DNA of 64,000 bases from contig JACCGJ010018177.1 in NCBI GenBank assembly GCA_013407085.1, positions 1-64,000 of the forward strand. The letters are read 5' to 3'. Every line of letters starts with the position of its first letter. The stretch's first letter is position 1. A program made the translations under genes and the position numbers. Origin of the DNA: Atriophallophorus winterbourni. Its lineage: Eukaryota; Platyhelminthes; Trematoda; Plagiorchiida; Microphallidae. The notes beneath the pieces are model-generated. The model saw only the letters and a list, made by a program, of their open reading frames with translations. It was not told where the DNA came from and searched no databases. Positions 36,074-47,807 of the stretch are shown here, in pieces.

Positions 36074-36289
36074 ATTTTTCAGCATTCTAAAAACATGAAC
36101 AGTTTATTAATTAAAACGAACCACCTGGCAAGTACAATTTTGTGTTTGATGGGATGCACGCAGAATCAAAGTTGCAGAAGCTCTACGATATGATCGTTGT
36201 GAAATTTGACGTTAATTCTGTAGTGACTAATGTGTGAGAAAACTTAGCTGGATAGTTAAAAGAAGGCTTATGGATTCAGTGTAACTGTA

Positions 36290-36415
36290 ATGTTAGCCAC
36301 TGTTTCCACTGTTTCAAGGCTCACTGAACCTGAACGTACTGTCTCCACCTGATGACGGCAAGGAGACAGTAACCGGTAGTGGTGTGTAAGGGATGGGGAT
36401 GTGAGCACCACAATA
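36290..36415. repeat. Repeat core copy
   Basis: CTGTTTCAAGGCTCACTGAA, CCTGATGACGGCAAGGAGAC and AGTAACCGGTAGTGGTGTGT occur in order. It is the same variant as at 44,390 and 45,720. Confidence 0.8.
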
Positions 36416-36419
36416 CATT

Positions 36420-38900
36420 GTAATGTTAGCCAGTTATTCCAAACAAGATTCCGGCGGTACATCTTCAAATACCATGTGCGGTCAGATTCGGAATTCCATG
36501 GCGTAGAATATAAATAAACAATATTAAAAATCAGCCGTAAAATATTCATATATTCTACCATTAACCTCCCGAAATTTATTTCAATTTATGTGTATTTTAT
36601 TCATCACTAGCACCGTCATCTCCGGTTCTATTCATCTTTTGATGTGTTTGCGATTACTTTTTAAAATAGAGAACTATAAACCCAGTCTATCTCAAAAATC
36701 ACTGTCCATCAACATAGAATGGCGAAAAGCTAATTGATCGTAAAATAACGATTTATTGCACGAGAATCGCGGAGCTCCGTTGCAGGAGAGTAGGCACTAC
36801 TTTTATAACACATATCAATAATGTATGGATAATGATTGTAAACATTGATCACATTTTAAGCGATCAGTGAGTTGGGATATTTTCACTGGTTAAGATAAGT
36901 GTCCAATTGCCAACTGATAGGTTTAATTGTTTATGCCATTAGCTGGTTTAGCGAGGGTCTATTCTCGTCCGTGAACTGATTTGGAATTAGATGGATTGGT
37001 ATTCAAATTACGTGAAAAAGCGGAAGGATTTGTATAATTCCCTTTTTTCTTATGTAAACGCGGTATAAACAGAATTCAAGTCCAAAAGTATTTCCCGTTT
37101 TGTCAAAAACGTTCAAAAGTTTTCAGCCAAAAGATAATGTACCCGTTCACATTTTAAACGATAAAAGTCCTGTTAGAGAACATTGAATCTGTTTGTCCGA
37201 AAACCTTTCTTTAAATCGAAGAGGCAAGTGATTCAAGGTCGTGTACTGGCTTTCTAGGCAGGCTATGGAGTATTCAACCTATTCATTTATTGAATGAATT
37301 TATGGGCAGTAGAAGAATTCGAAAATGTTTGAAATACCTTCGACTAAATGAAACTTCATATGAATGAAGCTATCCAATTGCACTAAGCATCCGTGTGAAA
37401 TATTCTTCTGAGGTCCACTAACTGTATCAGCTTTCACTCAACAAGTCTCTAGAATTCATAGGAAATGTGTTTATCCTTCATTTCAATGAATCGAAACGGT
37501 ACAGTTGAGATAGTTTTACTCGTTGGGAAGTTTGTTGGGCAGCTATGAATAAAATATTTCGCTGAGTAATTATTTTAAATTTATCAAATACGCAACTATG
37601 CTTTTTTTCAAGAAAGCTATATTCGACATTCTCCGTGGTAATCGAGTTGCTGTTTGCCTATGATTGACCACACATTTTGCTAAAATCAGCCTGTGGCATT
37701 TTCAAGGTGTGGTAAAACTACAAAAACACCTGGTTGGATTGGCTAATTAGTCTGTGTGCCACAAGTTTTCTTTAGCAGCCGGGAAATGAGTTAATGTTGC
37801 AGAATGGCAAATTTTTTCGCTTCACTTTCTCGGCAACCTTTAGGTTTATAAAAGAAAAATAGCACAAAGCAGGCATTGTGTCGTCATGTACGGAAACAAG
37901 TTTGGCTGCGATAAGTTAATCAACCATTTTTAGAAGTCTTAACTTGTTCAAACATCTTTCTGTAGTGTCAACTCTCATAAAAACGATTTGCTCTAGCAAT
38001 AATCGATCCCATCAATGTGTAGGTGATTTAGCTGGAATGTAGCTGGAAGTTTGTCGTTCATTGACCTTCTTTTACAGATCCGACACGAGTGGTATCATTA
38101 TTAGTAACATACAATAAGACTCATCAATAAATCAGGTTGTGGTCAATTTAAAATATTTGCCACTGCTTTTTGAAACATATGCGGATCAGGTTTACACTAT
38201 GAAGTGTTAGACAGATAAAATTGACCTGTTTTACGAATTCATCTACATAATAGATATGCCTAAGGTTCGATGTCACCCAAAGAACGTCTTTACATCATTG
38301 AGAACAACGATATATATGTCAGCTCTCAGCCGAGGGAGAACATGGCCACTGTCATGTACAGAACTACCATAACTTTGCCATCAGATAAACGTTTTTAATC
38401 TACTGACTTGTTGTACGGTATTAGCCTAAAAAACGATACAAATAACAAACTCGACATATATTTGAATTCATCGACAATAAAAATTTTAGAAATTAATTCA
38501 TTAGCCATAATTTTGAATCCAATGTTGAAATTAAACAAATTTTATGCGGCAGATCATCGTTAAATTATCGCTACTGACAAAAATTCTCCGTCGAACCAAA
38601 TGAATTACTAATGGATAGAGACATTCTATTCCTTTAGCTTAGCTAACTTCATCAACAGAACGATAATGGCGATCTCAATATGTCCTAAATCCCGTGTAGG
38701 AATACAAATTACTACGACCTTTTGACGATCACTCTGAGTAGCAATTGAAATCTGCAGAATAACTAATATGGCCAAGATCAGCTTATATTTACTCATTTTT
38801 TGAAATGCTCACTTTCTTATTACTTATTACTTATTTACATCCAGTTTTGTGATGTTGGTAATCTTATAGCAAACAAATAAAAACCAATCTAAGTGGAGCA
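36420..38900. other. Gap without recognisable gene
   Basis: About 2.5 kb of AT-rich sequence follows the noggin-like stop codon. There is no open frame above about 60 codons, no RT motif and no clear repeat copy. Confidence 0.5.
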
Positions 38901-38930
38901 ATTGGCAGTCTCAGTTTATTGTGCTTTCAG

Positions 38931-39119
38931 GAAGTATTGTACGAAAAAACATGTGGCCGAGAATCACAAGCACGTTTAAGTTACTACACTTTAGATACGC
39001 AGTCGATCTGCTGCAACAGCTTAGATAAAACACGTACTCAAAATTCATCATCCGTGGAAAAAAATGATCGAACTAATGGAAATGTTCCTTTAAATTTGAA
39101 CCACATCAATGGCACTTAA
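38931..39119 (+). CDS. Possible plus-strand terminal exon, unidentified
   Basis: A strong acceptor (TTTATTGTGCTTTCAG, ending 38,930) is followed by 62 open codons in phase 0 to TAA at 39,117-39,119. The peptide starts EVLYEKTCGRESQARLSYYT, contains a CC pair and a Ser/Asn-rich tail, and matches nothing I know. An AATAAA occurs near 39,563. It could be an alternative 3' exon of the noggin-like gene, but a splice from AA|GTGAAT at 36,070 would put it in another frame, stopping after 15 codons. It could also belong to an unseen plus-strand gene. Confidence 0.3.
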   Translation, partial: EVLYEKTCGRESQARLSYYTLDTQSICCNSLDKTRTQNSSSVEKNDRTNGNVPLNLNHINGT

Positions 39120-40783
39120 TTTTCTAGAACAAGAAATAGATATAGAACCATGCACATTTTTAGTTCGCGAAGATACTTCTTGTGTGTAACGTGTGTTGCA
39201 TATTGAATTATATTTGCGGCCAAGTTTTCCTATGAACTTTATCTGATTTAATAGAGCAGCACGAAATTGGTCTCGCTGGATGTGATCCAGCACTGCTCAG
39301 ATAAATTCAAAACGCCCAGGCAAACTTAATGCTTCTCATATCACAACGAAGACTCGGTTTTCAAATGCAGACCATTGAAATGTTAATAGAAATTCCAGAT
39401 TAAAAATGTTTGCGTCCTGTGTTTAATCATCAAGTTAAGTGCCTAGTCAACGTGATAGCCATGAGTTTTCAGCGATACGAATGCTACTTGCTGGTGTAGG
39501 TCATGGAGTTTCATGTATACTTGGGAAACAAACGCTGAATGCTTGATCACTCCGGGATCTCATAATAAAAGGCGCAGATAACTTTAAACAATGGAGCATC
39601 AGTTAAAAAATTCCTACGATAGAATGAAGATGCTGAGGAAAAGTACCCTGGGTTTTTATTCACAGTCGCTCAGAAAAGATTCTGATATAAATTTTAATTC
39701 GATTTACATGGAACGAATTTACCTACACGATTCCTGGGAAAATCAATAATAATTTTTTTAAACCTAAATGCCAATATGTTGAAAAATTCATCTAAAAATG
39801 TTTTGTGACATATTTTGTAAAATTTGAAAGTCGTTCAAACATCAACGTTTATAATATAAAATTAATTTAATTGCAGCAAATTTATTCACGGAAGCACTTA
39901 CTTCGAATGGTGAGTGTTGGTTGGTTGTATTGTTGATCGGTGATGTCGGACGAACCGCTAGATTAACAGTTGTGTAAAACAGTTAGACATTTAGGGCCAC
40001 AAAAACAAAAAATATGCTTAATATTATCATTCAGTAAACGTATATCCCATACCATACGTGATCTATTTTTCCTAACAAGACAAGATATGGGATTTCAAAA
40101 TTCATCGTAGTACACGTTAATATCTGTAATAATCCATCGGCTTTACGTGTAAAATTCCGAGAAATCTAGCTTTCGAAAATTCGATGGAAACAGTTTAGGT
40201 GGTAATCCAGTTTCGTTGAAGCAACAGGTGAAAAATATTGGTGAACACATTAACAACAGACAAAACGTCACCCGAGAGCGTGTATATTTGTATCAACATA
40301 AAGGGCTGAAGTGAACAAGTGCAGTTACGCGACATGTAGTGCATCGAACTCATCCGCATCCATTGACTATAAAAGCTAAATTTTTAAAGCCAGTTACTGA
40401 AGGTATGGTTTCAAGTATCATTATGTTATTACGTCTGGGAGCTTGATTCGAACTCTAAATGGGCTCGTGGAATAGCAGTAGCTGGATTCATTTCTCGTTA
40501 GGTGCACATCAACTAATTTCGACTGAGAATGTTATACTCGGGTTGAATACATAATCATCAGAATCTGGGCTCTGAGCATTTTGTAGTTAGTACCAATTGA
40601 GATTGAAATGGTGGTTATTACTTCTCACATATACATCAAAATTACAAAATAAATCTTTGTTATTCTTGAACAATGTTGCAACATTTCAAACGATTGCGGT
40701 GAATGAGAAGCGACTTTACACTTCATATTATGATGGGTAAAATCTACAAGTAATAATTTGTGCACAGAGCCTTGAATGCCCAA

Positions 40784-41462
40784 TTATTCATCGGAAACGT
40801 GATTCTGTGAAGTAGACATGATAACGAACCTGCTTGAAAAGCTCAAGGACACAAGGGAACACGATGATCCAGTTTGTGCAATGGCTGGTTGACTTGAACC
40901 CGGCGTATCGAGTTCCGCAGGATCCTGTTGAACGTCCAACCCAAACTCACCGGCTAGTTTGATATTTGAATCACTCTGACAGGCGAATTCCTCTTCTGGG
41001 AAGATTAAGGAACCGAGGCTTATTGTTCCGTCGTTGAAGCTTCCGTGCTCAGATGCAGTATCGTCTGTTGATTTCGGGGTATATTTTTCAAAAGACAACT
41101 CATCACATTGCACACCAAAATCTTGCAAACCGTTTGCTTTGTGGTCACGCGTTCCTATATTTATTATATCACCGATTTTTGTTGTATGATTTAAACGAGA
41201 TGGCACCGATCTGGTGAAACATGGTCTAGAATGACCTCTTTTTAATTTCAGTGCAAAATGGGGCGATTTATTTTTCCGGGACTTCTTTCCTCTTCCAGAT
41301 GAGGATAGTTTCTTCAAAAGAAATCGGTTCACAGCGCTATTTGGGGAGTTTGACACATTTAGGATTCTGGCGAGACAATTGGTTTCTGATTGTGTTCGTG
41401 AAACTTGGTGGCTCATGCTATGCTTCGTAGGTAATAATTGTATACGCTTTTCTTGGATCGCT
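40784..41462 (-). CDS. Kinesin gene, tail exon (disordered, basic then acidic)
   Basis: Acceptor TCTCTCTTTTGAACAG (AG at 41,464-41,463) opens a frame that takes two bases from the previous exon (AG+A = Arg). It runs 225 codons to TAA at 40,786-40,784. The only other frames stop within 17 codons, so the phase is well determined and fits the exon at 42,424-42,512. The first half is basic (GRGKKSRKNKSPHFALKLKR) and the second acidic and Ser-rich with a DFGVQCDELSFEKYTP motif. It looks like an unstructured kinesin tail linker. Either the protein ends at 40,784, or it is spliced at AGCAG|GTTCGT (exon end 40,830). The latter donor is weak and not in phase with the giant exon. Confidence 0.65.
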
Positions 41463-42423
41463 CTGTTCAAAAGAGAGACATACATTTAGAAGAAAACTGG
41501 TGTAATATATTTTATGAAGCGAAAAATATTGGTAATCCTGACTGGTTAGAACTTATATTTTAAAGTACTAAATTTTCGCTGAATTTAGTTTTATTATTTT
41601 AGGGAAAAATCAGTAAGACATTAGTTCGTTTCGATGAGACGAGTGTTTGTAGAAAGCACACTTGCAAGCCTAGTGTAACACTGAAGGAACATTTTACACG
41701 TTCAATTTTAGCCACGAAAGATTACATTTTAGAGACTCCAACATATTCAAAATTGTTTTTAGGTGACTTTGAATTCGGTAGTTTAGAGGTAATCTGGCGT
41801 GAAACATCAATGTGAAATTACTCCAAGAATGATCGCGAAACCCGCTTACCATCAATGAAAATTGAAAGTTTTTGGCGGCACATCAATGGAGCAATCGAAC
41901 AATTTTCATACAATAAAACACAGGATAATGTTGGTGAATTAATCGACAACAGCACTGGTCTGAATTTCGTAACCTAAAGGAGCGAAGACCAAGTGCCAGC
42001 AGCAGCAAGAGAAAAATCGTCTATATATTAACACAATATTAAAGAACATTAAACATTAGAACTCAAGAGTTATGAAACAAGAAGACGTTCGACGTGACTG
42101 GCCAATAATTAAAATGTTTGTTTTAAAGTATTGGATCTTTGTTTTGCTAGCCATAGCAGGTTCTAAATTGCGCACCTAACATTCATCCATTATCATAGAG
42201 TAATAGTTGTAAACATTACTCGACTTTTATCATTACAATGCACATGGTGTTATGCACACAATCACCAATCCGCGTTAAGTATCGATTGGAACTTCAGCTT
42301 GGATTTTTAAATTACCACAGCTATTTAGAGATCTCAGCAAAACTGACGTTTGAAGGTTTGTAAGCACTGTATTTCAAACAGAATCTTTATTGCTATTTAA
42401 ATCGAAATTCAACATTCACATAC

Positions 42424-42512
42424 CTATCCGCTCGTTTCGGATGCCAGGTCGGTTCCAATCTCGGAGATAAGTGTGCGATGCAGGTTTGAGTCCAATTGGT
42501 CACAAGGGTATT
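42424..42512 (-). CDS. Kinesin gene, exon after the neck
   Basis: Acceptor TTTTTATCGATTCAG (AG at 42,514-42,513) and donor GTATGT (GT at 42,423) enclose 89 nt. In phase 0, demanded by the preceding neck exon, it reads NTLVTNWTQTCIAHLSPRLE and so on, ending with AG. That gives the two bases needed by the next exon. A second frame (CDQLDSNLHRTLISEIGTDL) looks more protein-like but ends in TAG exactly at the donor and fits neither neighbour. I prefer the first by splice phase, with real doubt. Confidence 0.5.
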
Positions 42513-44254
42513 CTGAATCGATAAAAACCAGAACAGAGTGTAAAATTTGAATTTCAATATCAGTGGGATATACAGGGATCATGGTTCTAAAACAGTATAT
42601 CTAACTTTGGGAAAGTTACACGACGTGATAGATGCCTCATTATATACAGTTGCCGAATCGTTAATGACATAACCACTCGAACAGCTGCAAAAAATCGATT
42701 ATTTTATCGGTTCGATTAAATTGTTAAACAGAGATTAAATAAAATTGCTTTGTGTGGGAAAATCAGACAACATGTTAAATCAAGCAGGTAAAACCGGATT
42801 GAAAATCCAGCACCAAATTCAAAGGTCGGGTGTCCTGCTTTCATGATGTTTACATAATGTATGCATTGGAAGATGTGACTATATATAGAATAGAATTTCT
42901 AAAGACCACGTAACATCGTAAGATTCTTATCAAACATCGCTGATAAGCACGATAAATGTATCGAAATTATATATTCAATCAACGATCTAGGTTTGTGAAG
43001 GCTTTGCAGACTTTGCAAATATTCCACACATTTCTACTGAAGCATTCATATGCATATCGTCAGTAAGAAATATGATCCCAATGTTTTCAAGGCTGAAGAA
43101 ACTAATATAACTCTAGTGAATGAGTAATAGCCATTATAATTCATTCAAAAAAATTTCTAGAGAATGAAAACTATGAACCACGTGAATTACTTAGTTTCTT
43201 GAGCGGTTTACAGTGATTATAAAAACACATTTATTAGATAAATAGAAAAGTTATTGGAAACCATACTGAAATATATGTAACGAATTGTTTCACACAATTT
43301 ACGAACTTCATTTAAATTAATTTCGTTCGTTTTCTACTTGCAGGTGAAATTCTCAGTTGGGATTTCAAACAGTACTTATAACATCACTTGAACATTTCCT
43401 GCATTTCAATCAATAAATTGTAATATCTACTCGTTCGTGAAAATGATATTTTCGCTTCTCACCTCTCGCTTGATTGATTCAATTTCCGGTAAAATTGGTG
43501 AGGTACTGCGACTAAACGCATTTTTCAAGCCTTGAAATGGGGATAAAAATCACATAGTGAAATGGCAATACACCGTAAGTATCACGTAATTGACCTATCG
43601 ATTTGTAACGATGATGTCAGAGTTGTCAGATTGTTCTAATTTACGCAGAAGCTATCAGCGGAAAATGCAAAATTGCTAAACTCCGTTTATGTATCATGAC
43701 ACGTTGGAGTACTGATTACAAATGTTCAAATTCAAAGTCAATGCTGGATAAGAAATGTAAGAACCAAGTTCACGTGTGAGCATTGTGTTAAGAGAATCAC
43801 AAGAGGTTGGTTATGAACAAACTATTCACCAATTAGCTGAAATTAAATATTTTTCAATTCTTTCTACATTGAGAATTATTGATATTGCGGCAAAAAATGA
43901 GATACGGTGGAAAGTGCAGTCTAGTAAATTTGAAGATTCTTGATTCGATTAATATTCTACCGTGACAGAACTAAAAATAACAAATAAATAATTACGGATG
44001 TTTTAAAATATGTATGAACTCTACGAATCGAAGACACTAGAGCGAAAGATTATTAGCGAATAACATCACCTCTGTGAAGTGCGTTGTTCGGTCCAAGCCT
44101 AGTTTGTACACGTGGCGTGATATAAATAAATGATTATGAATTATCTAAATTTAATAATAACAGGCGTTAAATTGAAAAAAATCTTAAGGAAAAAATTAAA
44201 AAATATGAATCCATTTTATACCCTATCAAATCAGATAAATCTAGTTTCTATTTG

Positions 44255-44490
44255 CATAGGGTTCGAACAACGAACCATGATATTCAAACACAGAATCACA
44301 TAGTGATTCGTGGTCAAGCACTCATGGCGCTTATGAATGACCCTATGTAACAGTGGCATTCAAGTATAACCTTGTTTACCATTTATCCACTGCTTCAAGG
44401 CTCACTGAACCTAATCTTACCTTCTCCACCTGATGACGGCAAACAGCCAGAAACCGGCGTGGTGTGTAATTTCGGGGGATATGAGCAACA
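44255..44490. repeat. Repeat P, copy 1 (flank plus core)
   Basis: It shares GTTCGAACAACGAACC with GTTCGTACAACGAACC at 45,536, and an imperfect palindrome GAATCACATAGTGATTC. It also shares CATTCAAGTATAACCTTGTTTACC and CAAGGCTCACTGAACCTAAT, and then the core CCACCTGATGACGGCAAACA. It corresponds end to end with 45,530-45,825. Confidence 0.8.
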
Positions 44491-45529
44491 CATCACTAGT
44501 TTCTGTTTGTTTACTCGTATCAGATTGAAGCTGGATCAAATTAATATCTACATTGTTGTTTCTACTACTTGGAATGTGTAAGTAGTTTAATCATTTAAAT
44601 AACGTTTAAAACATTCCTTACAATCGTTGGATAACACGGGTGCGGTTTCTCCATCCAAACTGATGCCCGAGTTTCTGAGCTAAATAACACAATTAGTGTT
44701 TATCATTCAAGAAAAAAATTATCATGTTTTGGTGATTATAATCCTAGATGTGAAATAAAATAAAATAAATATGCCCACATTCGATGTGAATGGTTTCTAC
44801 TAAAATATTCAATTCAATACTATTTTGGTGATTTTTTAACGGTTCAATATGTGCATAGATTTATTCTCCTGTTTATAAAACCATACGTATGGAGATGTGA
44901 GCAGGAAGACAGACCACAATTAATGACTATGCCGATGAATGACGAAGAGGAAATTGACTTTATTAATATAAACGTATTTTAAACAATTGAATAATTTCTC
45001 GACAAAATAAGGAAAACTTGAAATGTGTGAACTCACACAAGCCTTCTGTATGCAATAGGGATGAAAAATTGACTTTTGCTACTCCAATTGATTTGCTATT
45101 TTCTACTGAGATGCCAGAGGAATCGTAAACCTTTACAGCAAAGAGCTTTTTATACTACATTTAGATAAATTTGAATATGGAAATCTAGAGAAGAATTGCG
45201 TGTACATAATACTTGTCTAAAGTGTGCTGAGCACAAAATCTTACCTAATAAATCTCTAATCCAAATGTACATTGTGTCCCATATCAACGCAACACTCGGA
45301 AACCGATAAGGGTATTATCTCAACGGTAACTTAATAGTTATCATTAATGCTGAGTTCTAAATACTGTATCTAAATTAATAATTTGATTTATAGAATCGTA
45401 ATTTCTCTTAGGGTGGTTATGAAACAGTGTTACCGCGTTTTACCTAATCCCGTCTCACATTCGCATTGATTTACGCAATATACAAATAAAATTCTCTGTT
45501 AGCAAAAGTTTACTTGACGGTCACTGTTA

Positions 45530-45825
45530 AATAGCGTTCGTACAACGAACCACAGGTGTTCAATCACATAATCACAAAGTGATTCTTGCTTGTGATGTGA
45601 GAAACATTATACTTCAATCGTTTCTCAGCGTCTCAAGCGCTTGGTAAAGAAGCACTTTGTGATTCTGAAATTGAACACCTGTGATTCATTCAAGTCTAAG
45701 TTTGTTTACCACTTTTCCACTGTTTCGAGGCTCACTGAATCTAATCTTACTGTCTCCACCTGATGAGAGCATACAACCAGAAACCGGTTATTGTGTTTAG
45801 GTGTGGGTGATGTCAACAACACTAT
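45530..45825. repeat. Repeat P, copy 2, with foldback arms
   Basis: It is homologous to 44,255-44,490 but about 60 bp longer. The arms 45,548-45,584 and 45,650-45,688 are inverted repeats: CACAGGTGTTCAAT...AATCACAAAGTG against CACTTTGTGATT...ATTGAACACCTGTG. They form a hairpin of about 38 bp with a ~65-nt loop. The core with CTCCACCTGATGAGAGCATA follows at 45,755. Confidence 0.8.
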
Positions 45826-46234
45826 ACTTTTCTCAGGTAACCTTTTTCTTGTATGGGGATTGGATGGTGGTAAAACATTTTATTTATTAAATTTCCGAGT
45901 CTAAAGCAGTGAGTGAATAATCCTGAATTGAAGAGTGAATCTAAAACGTTGTATACAAGAGAAGGCATGTTGACAATTTTTCGTACATTTTGGCAAACTA
46001 GATGGCAAATTTGAGAATAATCTCACCATCATTATCAGTAGCATAAATGAGTTAATATTATTCACTGTTCAGTGCTCAAAATCACCTATATATTCATAAC
46101 ACTTTCACTAATTAAATATTTCTATATTCTTGGTTGCAACATATAGTTTCGTATTAATATATTTGGACGTAATTTTTTCCATTGACAGCTATATCATTGT
46201 CATCGACGTGAACAATATTAATATCAACATAAAA

Positions 46235-46550
46235 AAGCTCACTTGCATGCATTTTCATCAAACGCACACACCCCACGACCAGTTTACTACTGTTTGAACT
46301 CATCATGTAGGGACAGTAAGATCATAAACAGGGAAAAAATGGAACACATGCTGCGCTTGAATGTCACTGTTGGATCAGGTTTAGTGTGAGTAACCTGTTA
46401 AATCACATGTGCCCCTACACATGTAGACAGGGTTTAAACCCATGATCATGAACAAAATGCTCATTTACATGCTTTTCCATCACACACATACATCCCACAA
46501 CCGGTCTCGTGCTGTTTGCACTCATTAGGTAGGGACAATATATCGACATT
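46235..46550. repeat. Two adjacent repeat core copies
   Basis: The first (46,235-46,330) reads TTGCATGCATTTTCATC, CACGACCAGTTTACTACTGT and CATCATGTAGGGACAGTAAG. The second (46,455-46,550) reads TTTACATGCTTTTCCATC, CCACAACCGGTCTCGTGCTG and CACTCATTAGGTAGGGACAA. They are in the same orientation, about 220 bp apart. Confidence 0.75.
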
Positions 46551-46669
46551 TTTGCCTAAGTAACCAACCAGGACAAATTTGTACCTCGATAACTGGGTCT
46601 TATTGTCTGAAGGAAGGAAATAATTTAATTTGAAATTATATTTATTTCACAGCGATGTAAAAGTCACTG

Positions 46670-47165
46670 TGAAATATTGTGATGTGGAGTAGGTTAGTAA
46701 TGCGTGTTAATCACGAGCCTTTGTATAATATGCACAACATAACATTCCGGCAAAACACAATAGCGGCAACGATAAAACCACGGAAAACAACAATTGCGAA
46801 CCAGCGATTATTCGAGTTCTGGAAAAATTGTATGAGATGGTTCAAGCGACACTATCCTCGGAAACATGAAAAGACAGACAACATCATCCGCTCTCGAACG
46901 GTATGCATTTTGTTATGGTCAATCAAGCAAGTCGAATAAACCGGTTATTACGACATCGACTGGCAGACATAATTAGGACAGAGTTGTAGATGTGTGATGT
47001 TTTGTTCAGTTGTCATCTAATAATTGCGTGTTACCAATTGGCTTTCTCTTGTGTTGTGGGATTCGTAGGTGGACATAGTTACCGTTCGAAGGATTGACCT
47101 CAATTATGAATCGGATGCAATCGACAAGAGGGGGTAAAATGCGGAGAGAGACCGTGGATAATGTT
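46670..47165. repeat. Dispersed repeat D, copy 2
   Basis: It matches 24,925-25,480 in order and spacing, with roughly half to two thirds of bases alike by eye. It lies in the kinesin intron between the neck exon and the 42,424 exon. An 86-codon plus frame (46,679-46,939) has no counterpart in copy 1. Confidence 0.55.
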
Positions 47166-47485
47166 AGATCTGGTGCTATAAAAGCCTGTGTGAACAGCGT
47201 AATAGTCGTTAGAACAGTATATGCGATTTGACTTCAATAGACTGAGCTAATCTCTCTTTCATTTCTTACAATATGACATCAGAATACTGAGAATGCAATT
47301 TAAGAAACGTTCACATATTTGTCACACTCACATCGCCTTCTGAGTTATAGCGTCGATAGACCATGAGAAAGTTCGGATCACACGGCGACGAGATAGCAAG
47401 CTGTAATTCATTAGATTAACATTAGGAAGACATGGTGGTAATCAGTTTACATTTGAGAATGACATATCGATTCATCTTCACTTAC

Positions 47486-47578
47486 CGGAAGCGGTGCATA
47501 CATAGAGCGTTCGTACAATTGCTGTTTAAGGTGGCTTATTTCATCCAGCAATTGTCTGATATACATTGAACTTGAATC
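47486..47578 (-). CDS. Kinesin gene, neck/coiled-coil exon
   Basis: An acceptor ending AATGTAG (AG at 47,580-47,579) and donor GTAAGT (GT at 47,485) enclose 31 codons: DSSSMYIRQLLDEISHLKQQ and then a short YERSMYAPLP tail. This is the neck directly after the motor. The pattern D.....IR.L..EI..LK matches the NED-N-KLIRELREEI-LK neck of kinesin-3 proteins, which is the best clue to subfamily here. Confidence 0.88.
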
Positions 47579-47618
47579 CTACATTGTTAAAAATATTAAC
47601 AATTTTCAATCGACATAC

Positions 47619-47716
47619 CAAGTTTATCTTCGGCTGATTCACAATCGTTTTTGCTTGCTGTGCATAATGTAGTGTATTCACTATTTCGTGATAATCCGTA
47701 TAGCATGAAGAAATGG
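47619..47716 (-). CDS. Kinesin gene, last motor exon (beta-8/alpha-6)
   Basis: Acceptor ATCTTTGATGCATTTCAG (AG at 47,718-47,717) and donor GTATGT (GT at 47,618) enclose 98 nt. With one base from the previous exon it reads (T)[32 protein letters not shown]. This is the kinesin signature ISP....EET..TLRYA..AK.I.N, with P replaced by S and R replaced by H in LHYA. Phases fit both neighbours exactly. Confidence 0.93.
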
Positions 47717-47807
47717 CTGAAATGCATCAAAGATTGAAACAAAAGTAGAGTGTCATTGGAAATTCGGAGCATGACAAGGTACACTGTTCGTTTAGAAAAA
47801 AACGTAC

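Noticed and set aside
39090..39293. Minus-strand frame LDHIQRDQFRAALLNQIKFI behind an acceptor, considered as the missing exon between the kinesin tail and the giant exon.
   Set aside because: It needs one base from the previous exon while the 40,830 donor leaves two, and it has no convincing donor.
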